NCBI GenBank assembly: GCA_014218235.1
Contig: CM024755.1
Span: forward strand, 36,228,713-36,292,712
DNA: 64,000 nt
From: Colocasia esculenta
Taxonomy: Eukaryota > Streptophyta > Magnoliopsida > Alismatales > Araceae
Reading direction: 5' to 3'
Shown here: one piece after another, positions 47,101 through 57,194 of the stretch
How the letters are laid out: each line of letters begins with the position of its first letter
Numbering within the stretch: the stretch's first letter is position 1
Position numbers and translations under genes: made by a program
Notes under the pieces: generated by a model
The model's database searches: none
Seen by the model: the letters and a program-made list of their open reading frames with translations, nothing else
What the model was told of the DNA's origin: nothing

Positions 47101-47643
47101 GCGAAGAACGCAAAGACCGGAGTTCCCTCGGCGTTTCCCCCGCTCCACGCGACATCCTCGCGGAGAGAGCACGCCCCACGCACCTCCAGAAACTCGAACC
47201 GCCCGGAAAATCCCACAGCAGCCTCCCCCTGGCCGTGCAGAGCTTCCCTGCTCTGTTCGGCTGGGGTTCTTAAAAATAGCACAGCGGTTGGGATCGCGAC
47301 GTGCACCACTGCCGCGACCTAATTGCGACCCAGGTGACCGGCGCCTTCCCAAGGCCGACGTCAGCTGACCGCCCGGCAAGCGACACGTGGCAGCCATGCA
47401 GACGAATACTGCCAAATAGTGGCAACGTGAACGCGACCCTCAGGGATGTCGCGTTCATAACACGATGCATGACCCTGTCGCGTTCACAGGCACAAGACCT
47501 GTGAGCGCTTTGGGCCCAATCTGACGGCCCACCAAGCCTCACAACGCGCGTAACACCTGAAACACAAACTAATGGGCCACACACTGGCCACCAAACCCGC
47601 TAAACTTGGATCCACGAGGATCCGGAAAACGCGCAACGTTACA
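44163..47643 (-). mobile_element. T2 5' LTR
   Basis: A 3481-bp LTR, near-identical to 38554-42152 apart from scattered substitutions, a deletion of about 130 bases near 45752 and about 25 extra bases near 46007. The conserved box is at 44519-44543. AACGCGAC arrays lie at about 46647-46905 and 47290-47492. Confidence 0.92.
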
Positions 47644-47648
47644 GGCAG

Positions 47649-47913
47649 GGTCTGTTTTGGAATCCCAACGGGCGTGTCTTTAGGGTTGGATTTTGTGGGT
47701 CCCTGTCCTTTGAAATTATTTCCACTCTTTAAAAGGGAACCCATGACCCTTTCCTCTCTTTTCCACTTCCAAAACTTCCTCCTCCTTCCTTCTCCACCAA
47801 ACCCTTCTTCTCCAGGGCGCCAGACCTAGATTCTGCCCCTCCTGGTTCTTTCTTCCTCCTCGTGTTTTTCTTCTTCTTTCCAAGTTCTTCTCCACTCCAA
47901 ACTCCTCTCTCTC
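47649..47913 (+). promoter_or_regulatory. C2 spacer right of T2: TATA-like box and leader of env-like ORF
   Basis: TTTAAAAGG at 47728-47736 is followed by about 175 bases of CT-rich leader up to the ATG at 47914. Upstream, across the later T2 insertion, lies the CTGTCGACAG cluster. The layout repeats that before the C1 env-like ORF (TATA 1896, ATG 2133). An internal promoter is inferred. Confidence 0.45.
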
Positions 47914-49143
47914 ATGGCTCCCAAGGGCAAGAAACTTGCTTCCCATCGCCGTCCCTTATCTCCCCAAGCCGGCGAGGGTTCCGGGACTCCTGTCAAGCGC
48001 CGAACCAAGCATCGTGATGATCGGCTGCCCGAGCTTGTCGTTCCCCGAGGTTTACAACTCACCATGGTTCCGGGAACCTTCAGAAAATTTGTTCAGACCC
48101 CCTATGTTGATTTTCCTTCTTTGGGAGACATGTTCCCCAATCTCCTACCCCTCTTTGACACCCAGGGCTGGACGGTATTTCTCTATTCTCACTTGAACTA
48201 CTCTCCTATTGCCGTCACAGAGTTTTTCAATAATCTTGGCCTGTCTGGGGATGGGGATCTCTACACCTCTGTCAAAGGTACTCCTTTCAGGCTTACCTCC
48301 AACCTCATCAGCACTGCACTTCAAATTCCTAACTGTGGGGCTGATGTGCTTCTCAGCCACCCTTCTACATCTAAATACTATCATCTCATCACCCTCCAAC
48401 CTTATGATGCAACTAAGAAACTTGCCAAACTGAATGCCAACTCCTTTCCCCCACTGAATAGAATGATCCATCACATCTTCACCACCCTGATTGCTCCAAA
48501 GCATGGCAGCCGGGAACTCGTCACTGAGGTTCATAAATCTCTCTTTTTCTTCTTCCTCAAGTGCGAACAAATCAACTTGCCCGCAGTCATGCTTCACCTG
48601 ATCCGTCAATGCTTCTACAACCCCAGGCGATCAAAGCCATATGCTTTCCCGATCACTTCCCTTCTCCTCTTCATTGTGATACATATTCCTGATAGTGAGC
48701 TCGTCGCCCTCAAATCTCGCGGTGCCTTTGATCTCACTACTACCCATCGGATGGGCTATAAGCTGCTTGATGGGGTTGTCACAAGGGAACTCATGGGTAA
48801 GGACCAGGCAGCTGATGAAGATGAATATAATGAAGATGATGTTGATGAAGACTCCCAATCTGAGCCAATGGATGCTCAGGGAGATGAAGATGATGTTGCT
48901 GCTGATGACCAAGCGTCTGATGAGCCCTCTCTTCGAGATTTCATCTCTGCTCAAATGGCACAGATGCAGCTCCAGATGACCACTGGTTTCGAACATCTAA
49001 ATGCTCGATTGGATCATGTTGATACCAGCTTGGACGCACTGGCTGACACCCAAGTCCAACTTCAGATAAGGCTTACCAGGCTCTTCACAGAGCTTCATGG
49101 ACTCCATCAGGCCTCTCCACCACCTGGGAATGACGATGTCTAG
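47914..49143 (+). CDS. C2 env-like (post-pol) ORF, intact, 409 aa
   Basis: The extra ORF that Sireviruses place between pol and the 3' LTR; its molecular role is unknown. The start ATG has a reasonable context (CTCATGGCT) after a CT-rich leader. The N-terminus is basic with an NLS-like KRRTKHR (about residues 28-34). Residues 50-280 form a globular region resembling the 'putative plant transposon protein' family (TPFRLTSNLISTALQIP, then INLPAVMLHLI). An acidic stretch covers about 298-340, and a predicted coiled coil about 345-395. No signal peptide or clear transmembrane helix is present, so an envelope role is not supported. It is uninterrupted although gag and pol of the same copy are broken. 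Confidence 0.8.
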   Translation: MAPKGKKLASHRRPLSPQAGEGSGTPVKRRTKHRDDRLPELVVPRGLQLTMVPGTFRKFVQTPYVDFPSLGDMFPNLLPLFDTQGWTVFLYSHLNYSPIAVTEFFNNLGLSGDGDLYTSVKGTPFRLTSNLISTALQIPNCGADVLLSHPSTSKYYHLITLQPYDATKKLAKLNANSFPPLNRMIHHIFTTLIAPKHGSRELVTEVHKSLFFFFLKCEQINLPAVMLHLIRQCFYNPRRSKPYAFPITSLLLFIVIHIPDSELVALKSRGAFDLTTTHRMGYKLLDGVVTRELMGKDQAADEDEYNEDDVDEDSQSEPMDAQGDEDDVAADDQASDEPSLRDFISAQMAQMQLQMTTGFEHLNARLDHVDTSLDALADTQVQLQIRLTRLFTELHGLHQASPPPGNDDV

Positions 49144-49435
49144 AGAGTCAAGGCGTCAGTTATCTAGTGTTTATTTTGCTTTGGTCAGGGTCTTGTCACT
49201 GTTATCTTAGTTTGCTCTCACAATCATGTTATTTCCTTCCCTTGCACTTCTTTTTGTCATGTCATGAGTCATTTTATAACTGTGTGTAATGAATGCTCAA
49301 TCAATGGAATTCATAGTTATTTGCTTATGTTCTACTCATGTGTACATAAAGTGTCTTTTTGGATGTTGCCAAAAGGGGGAGAAACATCACTTATGCATAA
49401 ATTGAAAATTTTGTCATCATCAAAAAAGGGGAGAA
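49144..49435 (+). other. C2 3' untranslated part with two polypurine tracts
   Basis: CAAAAGGGGGAGAA at about 49371-49384 and CAAAAAAGGGGAGAA at 49421-49435. The second abuts the LTR start TGTTGGG. Multiple polypurine tracts before the 3' LTR are described for Sireviruses. Confidence 0.88.
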
Positions 49436-50036
49436 TGTTGGGTTTATATGTGTCATGTTTATTTTTGATGATGAACAATCCAAATTAATGTTATGAGCAT
49501 ATTTGAAACATGATCAAGAAAATGATATTCAAGAAAGAACATCTCAAGTGATTGTCTAAATGTTCTTTATATCTCACTAACAATGCTCTTAAATGTAGGT
49601 GTGAGTGTAGGCAAGACAATGTACCAAATTCCAGAGCGAAAAACTCAAGAAAGTCACATTCAACAAGTGCCTGTCGACAGACCCACAAGTCCCTATCGAT
49701 AGCTACACATAGGGAGATCATACAAGTTTAAGGACAAGTGTACCTGTCGATAGATCCAAATCGTCTGTCGACAGCTACACACAGGAAATTGTTTCCCACA
49801 AGGCCAATCTTCTGGATTTTTGCAAACCTGTCAGCACCTATCGACAGATGCATAGTTTGCTGTCGACAGACGAAGAGAAGATCTCAGTTCTGAGATTTGG
49901 ACATGTTTCCAAGTTGGGTGTTTCCATCTACCACGACTCTCCATACTTAAACACCCATATATAAGGAATGTTTTGAAGGTATTCCCGTACAAAAGCAGCC
50001 ACCATACAAAACCCTAGCAAAATCTCAAGAGAAAAG
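49436..50036 (+). mobile_element. C2 LTR2, first part
   Basis: Begins TGTTGGG after the polypurine tract. Its CTGTCGACAG array is at 49671-49869 and its TATA box at 49957-49965. It is cut at 50036 by T3 (TSD AAAAG, 50032-50036), about 75 bases after the TATA box. Confidence 0.93.
49671..49869. repeat. C2 LTR2 CTGTCGACAG array
   Basis: Exact palindromes at 49671-49680, near 49770 and at 49860-49869, interleaved with C-to-T variants (CTATCGATAG, CTGTCGATAG, CTATCGACAG). The variants fall mostly at the central CpG or at the outer C, as expected for methylated cytosine decay. Confidence 0.88.
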
Positions 50037-52326
50037 TGTGGCGGAATGCCTCGGCCAAGCCCGTTAAACTAATAACGCACTTGATCCGAGTCCGCCTCCC
50101 GCGAACGGGCCGAAGCCTCGCAAGGGAAACCAAACCATAGTCCGTGTAAACATAAAGGAACACACCACATTTCATATATAATTTTTCACAATTTACATAG
50201 CCATATTCCATTAAAACTGTAAAGGTGTACAAAAGCCTGGGGCATACCCCGAGGTACAACAAAAGAAAGTAAACAGCTACAAAACTACAAGGCTACACTG
50301 CTGAGTACTACTCCGCTGGAGGTACTGACCCTGCTCCGCTACGACGCGGCCCAGAACTGGACGTCGGACGGGAAACGTCCTCCTCGCCCTCACCTGTGGG
50401 GGTAGGGGTGAGCCTCTCTAGTCACTGGCTCAGTAGGGAACTCCCCCAAAGCCGAACAAACCACAAACCACAGGTACAAAACAGTAAACAGTACCAACAA
50501 CATATAAAACAGCTAAGCAGGTAAGTAAAGCTGTAAAACTACTCACTGTCTGCCGACTACGAGAAACAACTGTAGTAACTAAACGGCAAACCCAAACAGG
50601 TGTACAAGCCAAAGTAGAGACAGCCAACACGAGCCACGTAAACTGGTTCGCGACACCAGAAACTGACTCGGACAACTAACACAGGTCCACCTCTCAGTCT
50701 CGCAGCCACGGACGAAGGGTCCAGCTGCCGCTCCACGTAAAAAGGTCAAACAACTGTGGAGACCAACTAAAACACCACAACCTGCAGACCACACGGTCAC
50801 AGGCCCATGCCTGGCACCTCCAGAGACCCTGGCCTGGGCTCGCTAGAGTGAGGCACTGGAAAAGGACTAGCTGGGGTCCAGTACGTCTACTGGTGTCCGT
50901 ACCCCCAACTACGAGCGCGCTACAAGTGACTAAAAACAACCACAACTGTCACTGTCCCACTGTCGTCTTTCCCTCAGTCGGACGTACAACTCTAACACAA
51001 GAGTGAGGGTGTCCAGGTCAGACGACACAGACCTCAACGGTACAACACAAGTACCGGGACAAGGCCCCGAGCTAACAGCCTGGCTCACAAAGAACCTGGG
51101 GCACCCAACTGGAGAGGTAACCACGGTAGGCGTCGTACTACTTGTCACGTACACAAAACCACGTGCACGTCACACACAAACCACGTGAAACCTCACGTAA
51201 ACCACAAGTAACCACTGGTCCACTACACGTGAACCCAACTGACTCGCGTACACAACGCGCAGTCACCGAAGTAAACACTTAACAGCATATCTTGTATGCT
51301 AAACACGAGAACCATGTGCACTTAGTGCACCTCGTATGATACCACGCATGCATTATCGATAAAACACCATAAATAGCCATTTCTGTTCATATAGGAGTAG
51401 GCGGCCACATCGATTGCCGCTTACATGAAGTAGACGGCAAGGTCCCTGGCCGTCAACCTCTGGCTGAAGATCTTGGCGGCAAACGATGTTGACGCCAAGT
51501 TCCCCGGCCTTAAACCCTGCAGAAACCCTAATTCGGTCCTGCGAGTTTTCTAGCTGTTCTAATTACTGGAAAACATACAAATGCATACCCTCTAGCATGA
51601 CAGAACCCAATGCAACCCGTATAAACATGATTCGAACAATAAACTACTCAAACCACCCATTATCCCATATGGTGCAACTCTATCCAAACATGGATTATCA
51701 TGCTGGTTCAAGTAGTTATGATGTGTTTTAATGTTTCTACGGAGCTACCAGGGTTCGTCCCCTACCTCAGAACGCGTTAGAATCTCCCGCAACTCCCCGG
51801 TTTACGCCGAGCCCTCCGCGAGCTCCCACGCGAATTGCACCACGCCGCGACGTTTCCTCGCGCAATTCGGCGACGCCGCGCGTCCCACGATCGACCAACC
51901 ACTCCTCGATACCTGTTAGAACCTTCAGAAACACCAGGGCGCGAAGCTGGGGCAAGAGGGAGAGAGGGTGAGCTGAGAGAGCTGCCCTCGGGTGAACATA
52001 TAACCTGCTGAACTGACAGGTTGGCGTCAACCCCCTTGTCGCCCACATGCACCGCCAGACTAAACGTCCACAAAAGCTGCCGTCAAGTTCATGATGTAAA
52101 CGTCATGAACCTGGACGCCAACAGTCAACGACCACCCCTTGGCCGCCAACTCAGACAGAACAGCAGCAGGTCCTATTCCAATTCAGGACCTACCCTGCTC
52201 TTCACCTGCTCAAGCCACGCAATCACACCATGCATTCCACACACCCAACTCACACTGGCCTCACAACGGCCGCCACAACCACAATGCACATGATCCGCAT
52301 GGATCCGAAAAGCACGCGACGTTACA
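50037..52326 (-). mobile_element. T3 3' LTR
   Basis: The conserved box TGAGCC...GGCTCA is at 50409-50432. CpG inverted motifs (GACGGCAAG, GGCCGTCAAC, GGCGGCAAACG, GTTGACGCC) lie at about 51405-51500, and a second GTCAACG cluster at 52019-52150 near the U3 end. It differs from its partner at only scattered sites. Short ORFs inside are not genes. Confidence 0.93.
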
Positions 52327-52440
52327 TTACTATCATCTAAAAAGAAAATTTCGACCTCGAAATTCATAACACAACACAAAGTCAAACGATTTAAACATAC
52401 ACAACTTTACAAGCACTATCATCTAAAAAGAAAATACACA
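52327..52440 (-). promoter_or_regulatory. T3 polypurine-like tracts and stem-loop
   Basis: This is the same arrangement as in T1: tract CTTTTTAGATGATAGTAA (minus strand) beside the LTR at 52327-52344, stem-loop AATTTCG-ACCT-CGAAATT at 52347-52364, and a second tract copy at about 52417-52436. Confidence 0.6.
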
Positions 52441-52443
52441 AAC

Positions 52444-55400
52444 TTATACAAACAGATAGGGATACCCTTTAGCCATTTCAGCGGCCAACTCCCAGGTATC
52501 CTCACCACCCAACCTATTTTCCCATCTCACCTTAACCAACTCAATTTCCTTATTTCTTAACTTCTTGATTTTTCGATCCGTGATCTGTACCGGATATTCA
52601 GGCATAGTCATATCCGGCCTCAGGTCACCACCTTGATATCTAATTATCTGAGCTGGATCTTCAATGCATTTCCTTAACATGGAGACATGGAAAATATCAT
52701 GCACATCTGCAAAATCAGCTGGCAAATCCAGCCTATAAGCCACTTCCCCAATTCTTTCAATTACCTGGAAAGGTCCCACATACCTTGGACTCAGCTTTCC
52801 AGATTTACCAAACCTCATTATACCTTTACTTGGGGAAACTCTCAGAAAAACAAAATCTCCCACCTCAAACTGAAGTGGTCTCCTCCGCACATCTGCATAA
52901 CTTTTCTGCCTACTTTGAGCTGCCTGCAATTTTTCTTTAATAAGCTTCACTACTTCAGTGGTTTGCTGAATCAATTCAGGACCCACTAATTGCCTTTCTC
53001 CCACTTCATGCCAGTTCAATGGGTTCTACATGGCCTTCCATATAAAGCTTCATACGGTGCCATCCCAAGACTGGTATGATAACTATTATTGTAGGCAAAC
53101 TCAACCATTCCCAAATGATGCTCCCAACTGCCTCCCCAAACTAAACAACAAGCCCGCAACATATCTTCAATTGTCTGAATGGTTCTTTCTGTCTGACCAT
53201 CTGTCTGGGGATGATAAGCGGAGCTATATCTTAATTCAGAACCAATTACTTTCTGCAAACTTCTCCAAAAACCAGAAGTAAATCTTGGATCTCTATCCGA
53301 TACAATAGTCTTCGGAATACCATGCAGTGGAACAATTCTTTCAACATAAACATTTGCCAATTTGTCCACTGTCCAGGACATACTTACTGCCACTAATCTG
53401 CATACCTTTGTCAATCTGTCAACAAACACCCATATTCCATTATGCCCAGAACTTGTCCTTGGTAAACCTGCCACAAAATCCATTGCAATATCATCCCATT
53501 TCCACTGTGGAATGGGTAACGGTTGCAACAGACCTCCCGGCTTTTGATGCTCTGCTTTAATTTGCTGACAGATAGAACATCTTGCCACAAATTCTGCTAT
53601 TTCTTTCTTCATATGAGGCCACCAAAAATGCTTTTTCAAATCATGGTACATTTTAGTACTACCCGGATGAATAGTGTACCTTGATTTATGAGCCTCTTCT
53701 AGAACTCGCTGCTTCACCTCTCTCTCTGCAGGAACAAACAACCTGCCCCTAAGCCTGACCACACAATTATCATCAATTGAGACTCCTTCCATTTTCACAA
53801 TTTCAGGTAAACCTGCATCTGCTCTTTGAGCCTCAATAATCTGCCAATATAAAGACGGCTCTACAGCACTAGCAGCTAGAATTGCCCGACGCTGACTGCT
53901 GGGCACATACAAAGAATTCTCTGCTACCTCTTCATACAACTTCCATTCTTTAATCATCATCAAGTTCATATAAGCCTTTCTGCTTAAGGCATCGGCCACA
54001 ACATTGGCCTTACCCGGATGGTAAGCCAAACTAAAATCATAATCCTTCAGATACTCAACCCATCTGCGCTGGCGAAGATTCAAATCTTTCTGCGAGAAGA
54101 TATACTTCAAGCTTTTATGATCTGTAAAAATCTCAAATCTTTCGCCATACAGATAATGCCTCCACATTTTCAAAGCAAATACAACTGCAGCTAATTCCAA
54201 ATCATGAGTGGGGTAATTCTCTTCTGCTGGCTTCAATTGCCTGGATGCATAAGCTATTACTTTACCATGCTGCATAAGCACTGCACCAAGACCTCTCCTT
54301 GAAGCATCAGTATACAGCACAAAACCACCACTCCCTGCCGGCAATGTCAATATAGGTGCTGATGTAAGTCTTTTCTTCAATTCCATAAAACTTCTTTGAC
54401 ATTCACCGGACCACACAAAAGGCACACCCTTTCTGGTCAGCTTAGTCATAGGTGCTGCAATTTTAGAAAAATCTTGAATAAAGCGCCTATAATAACCTGC
54501 CAACCCCAGAAAACTTCTAATCTCGGTTATTGACTTAGGCACTTCCCACCTCGACACAGCTTCCACTTTACTTGGGTCTACAGCTACTCCTTTAGCAGAA
54601 ATAACATGACCCAAAAACTGAATTTCCTTCAACCAGAATTCACACTTACTGAATTTAGCAAACAACTGGTTATCTCTTAACAACTGCAAAGTAAACCTCA
54701 AATGAGCTGCATGCTCCTCTTCAGATGCTGAATAAATTAAAATATCATCAATAAAGACCACAATAAATTGATCTAAATATGGATGAAATATTCTATTCAT
54801 CAGATCCATAAAACCTGCAGGAGCATTAGTCAACCCAAAAGGCATTACCACAAACTCATAGTGACCATATCTGGTTCTGAATGCTGTCTTGTCTATATCC
54901 TCCTCTTTAATTCTCAACTGATGGTACCCGGACCTCAAATCAATTTTGGAAAACACTTTTGCTGATTGCAACTGATCAAATAAATCATCTATTCTTGGCA
55001 ACGGGTACTTATTCTTGATGGTCACATCATTCAACTTTCTATAATCTATACACATCCGAAAACTTCCATCTTTCTTTTTCACAAATAAAACCGGCGCTCC
55101 CCACGGGGAATGACTCGGTCTAATAAACCCTTTTTGCAACAATTCTTCTAATTGCTTTTTCAACTCCTTGAGTTCTGCTGGTGCCATCCGATATGGGGCT
55201 TTAGAGATCGGCATAGTACCCGCAGCAACTCAATAGTAAAATCCACCTCTCTATGTGGAGCTACACCAGGCAAATCTTCCGGAAAGACATCAGCAAATTC
55301 CCTAACCACGGGAACTGCTTCCATTGGCTGACTGGCTTCTACCAAACTTACTGAGGCTAAATAGGCCACACACCCATCATTTATCAACTTTCTAGCTTTA

Positions 55401-57040
55401 ATTGCAGAAATTAGAAACTTTGAGGTATAAAAAGGCATACCTTGATATTCAAACTCTGCACCATTAGGATGATAAAACCTGATCCTTTTCTTTCTGCAAT
55501 CTAGCATTGCTCCATACATCTCTAGCCAGTCCATACCCAGAATAATATCATAATCTGACAACTGCAGGGCATACAACCGACCCGGCATCTGGTTCCCTTC
55601 AATCATAACAGGAGCTTCATCTATGTAGCTCGAAGTGAGTAAGAACTCACCTGAAGGAACCTCTACCACTAACTCACAAGACTTCTCTTCTAATGGGTGA
55701 GCTATGCAATCCAGAAATTCTTCGGAAATAAAAGAATGAGAGGCACCCGAATCAAATAAGACTCTTGCTGAATATTCATAAAGAGGTAAAGTACCTTCTA
55801 TCATATTTGATGCCTCTGCCTGGGCTCGGGTGATAGCCATAACCCGGCCTCTCCCCTGCTGCTGCGGTGCTCCTCTGCCACGACCTGCCTGTGGCTGCTG
55901 AAACTGCTGAGGCTGCTGCTGCTGCTGCACACCTCTGCCATACCCATATTCTCTTGCATACGGACAATTGCGGATCAAATGTCCCGGCTGATTACAATTA
56001 TAACATCTGTATCCTGGAGGAACTATAGGCTGCCTGGCTGTACTCTGCTGCGACTCCTCCACCTCAGGCCTACCACGGCCTTGCTGATACTGCGGACGAC
56101 CTCCCCATCCTTTTCCTTTTCCTTTAAGTGCTTGCTTTAATTTCTGTCCCCACTTCCCAAAGCCCGATGAAGAAGGTCCTGCTGGTGCCTTGCCCTTGCT
56201 TGCACCCACTGACTGCTGCGGTAACCGAAAACTACCAGAACCTGACTCACCTGCCTGACGAGTCTGGATAGACCTCTCTAAAATAGCTGCCCTTTGCGCT
56301 GCCTCTTCCACTGTCTTGCACATAAGGGGTACTATCGCATTTGCAATTCCACTCTCAATCCTCTGATAAAATACTCAACCATCATGTTATTATTAGAAAC
56401 AACATAAGGTGCATAACGGCTGAGTGCCATAAATCTCATCTGATACTCTAGAACCGAAGAGTTACCTTGCTGAAGAGTCCGAAATTGCTCTCTTTTTACC
56501 TGCTGCACTTGAATCGGAAAGAATGTATCATTAAATACCTCGAGAAACTCCGACCAAGTGATAGCTTCTTCTCTTCTACCTGCGAAAGTGGTCTGCATCT
56601 TCAATCGCCACCATTCTAAAGCAAAACCTCTCAACTGATAAGCAGCCAATACAACTGTCTGCTTCAGGACATCGCATAGTCGCAAAAACCCTCTCAATTT
56701 CATGAATCCAGTGCTCAGCTGTATTTGGATTCGGCCCTCCTGAATAAGTAGACGGCTGCAATCTCAGAAATTTCTCCACCTGTATCACTGGTTCTTCAAT
56801 TAATTGCACTGGCGGTGGTGGTAGCACAGGTGCTACAAAAGGTACCTCCACCCTCGGCAGAACTGGAGCAACAGGTACTGCCTCTCCTTCCCCAGGTGGC
56901 ACTGCAACTGGTGGTATAGGCGCCTGCTGATCCATTCTCGCTCGAATATCCGTGAGGCTCTCCCAGATTCTCTCAATCATACGCTGGATGCTTTCCTCCG
57001 GATCATCTCCTCCACCACCCCAATCTCTCCTATCAGCCAT
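52444..57040 (-). pseudogene. T3 gag-pol polyprotein with four frameshifts
   Basis: The start ATG is at 57040 (MADRRDWGG). The Pro-rich N-terminus and gag core read to a shift near 56655, then to a one-base deletion near 56338, then through the CCHC knuckle (residues 107-120 of the 56323 frame) and protease DSGA (Asp191), to a deletion near 55220. The 732-codon frame from 55214 holds reverse transcriptase with FIDD (154-157), RNase H with Asp303, Asp365 and DALSR, integrase HHCC (His509, His516, Cys546, Cys549) and triad Asp579, Asp640, Glu676, until a deletion in a G run near 53022. The last frame ends with the chromodomain at 52444. Key catalytic residues are present, unlike T1. Confidence 0.94.
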
Positions 57041-57180
57041 ACCAGAAATTCTACATGCACAAAACACCAGGCAAAAATCAAAACCACAAATTATCGAAAA
57101 TCAGGGTCTCTACCAGCAGTGTATAATGACCGAAATAAGGCTATGTATTCTTCCAGTTCCCTTATATTAACACGGACCTT

Positions 57181-57192
57181 GCTCTGATACCA
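57181..57192 (-). other. T3 primer binding site
   Basis: GCTCTGATACCA on +, i.e. TGGTATCAGAGC on -, two bases from the 5' LTR. An exact initiator-Met match. Confidence 0.92.
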
Positions 57193-57194
57193 AC

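Larger units (their letters stand above)
38554..47643 (-). mobile_element. T2: non-autonomous Tekay-like element nested in C2
   Basis: LTRs 38554-42152 and 44163-47643 (TGTGACGG...GTTACA on +) are flanked by GGCAG (38549-38553, 47644-47648). The primer site beside 44163 puts it on the minus strand. The interior is only 2.0 kb and codes for nothing recognisable. The LTRs share the U5 end, the TGAGCC box and the PPT-side stem-loop with T1 and T3. Long LTRs with a short non-coding interior resemble the LARD class of non-autonomous elements. Confidence 0.9.

Noticed and set aside
47099..47368. Overlapping ORFs on both strands in the GC-rich part of the T2 LTRs (also 41573-42093)
   Set aside because: GC-rich sequence with few stops in all frames. 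The translations have no domain and the region lies between AACGCGAC arrays.
47914..49143. Calling the post-pol ORF a true envelope glycoprotein
   Set aside because: No signal peptide, transmembrane helix or glycosylation-rich ectodomain. It has a basic N-terminus and acidic and coiled-coil C-terminus instead.
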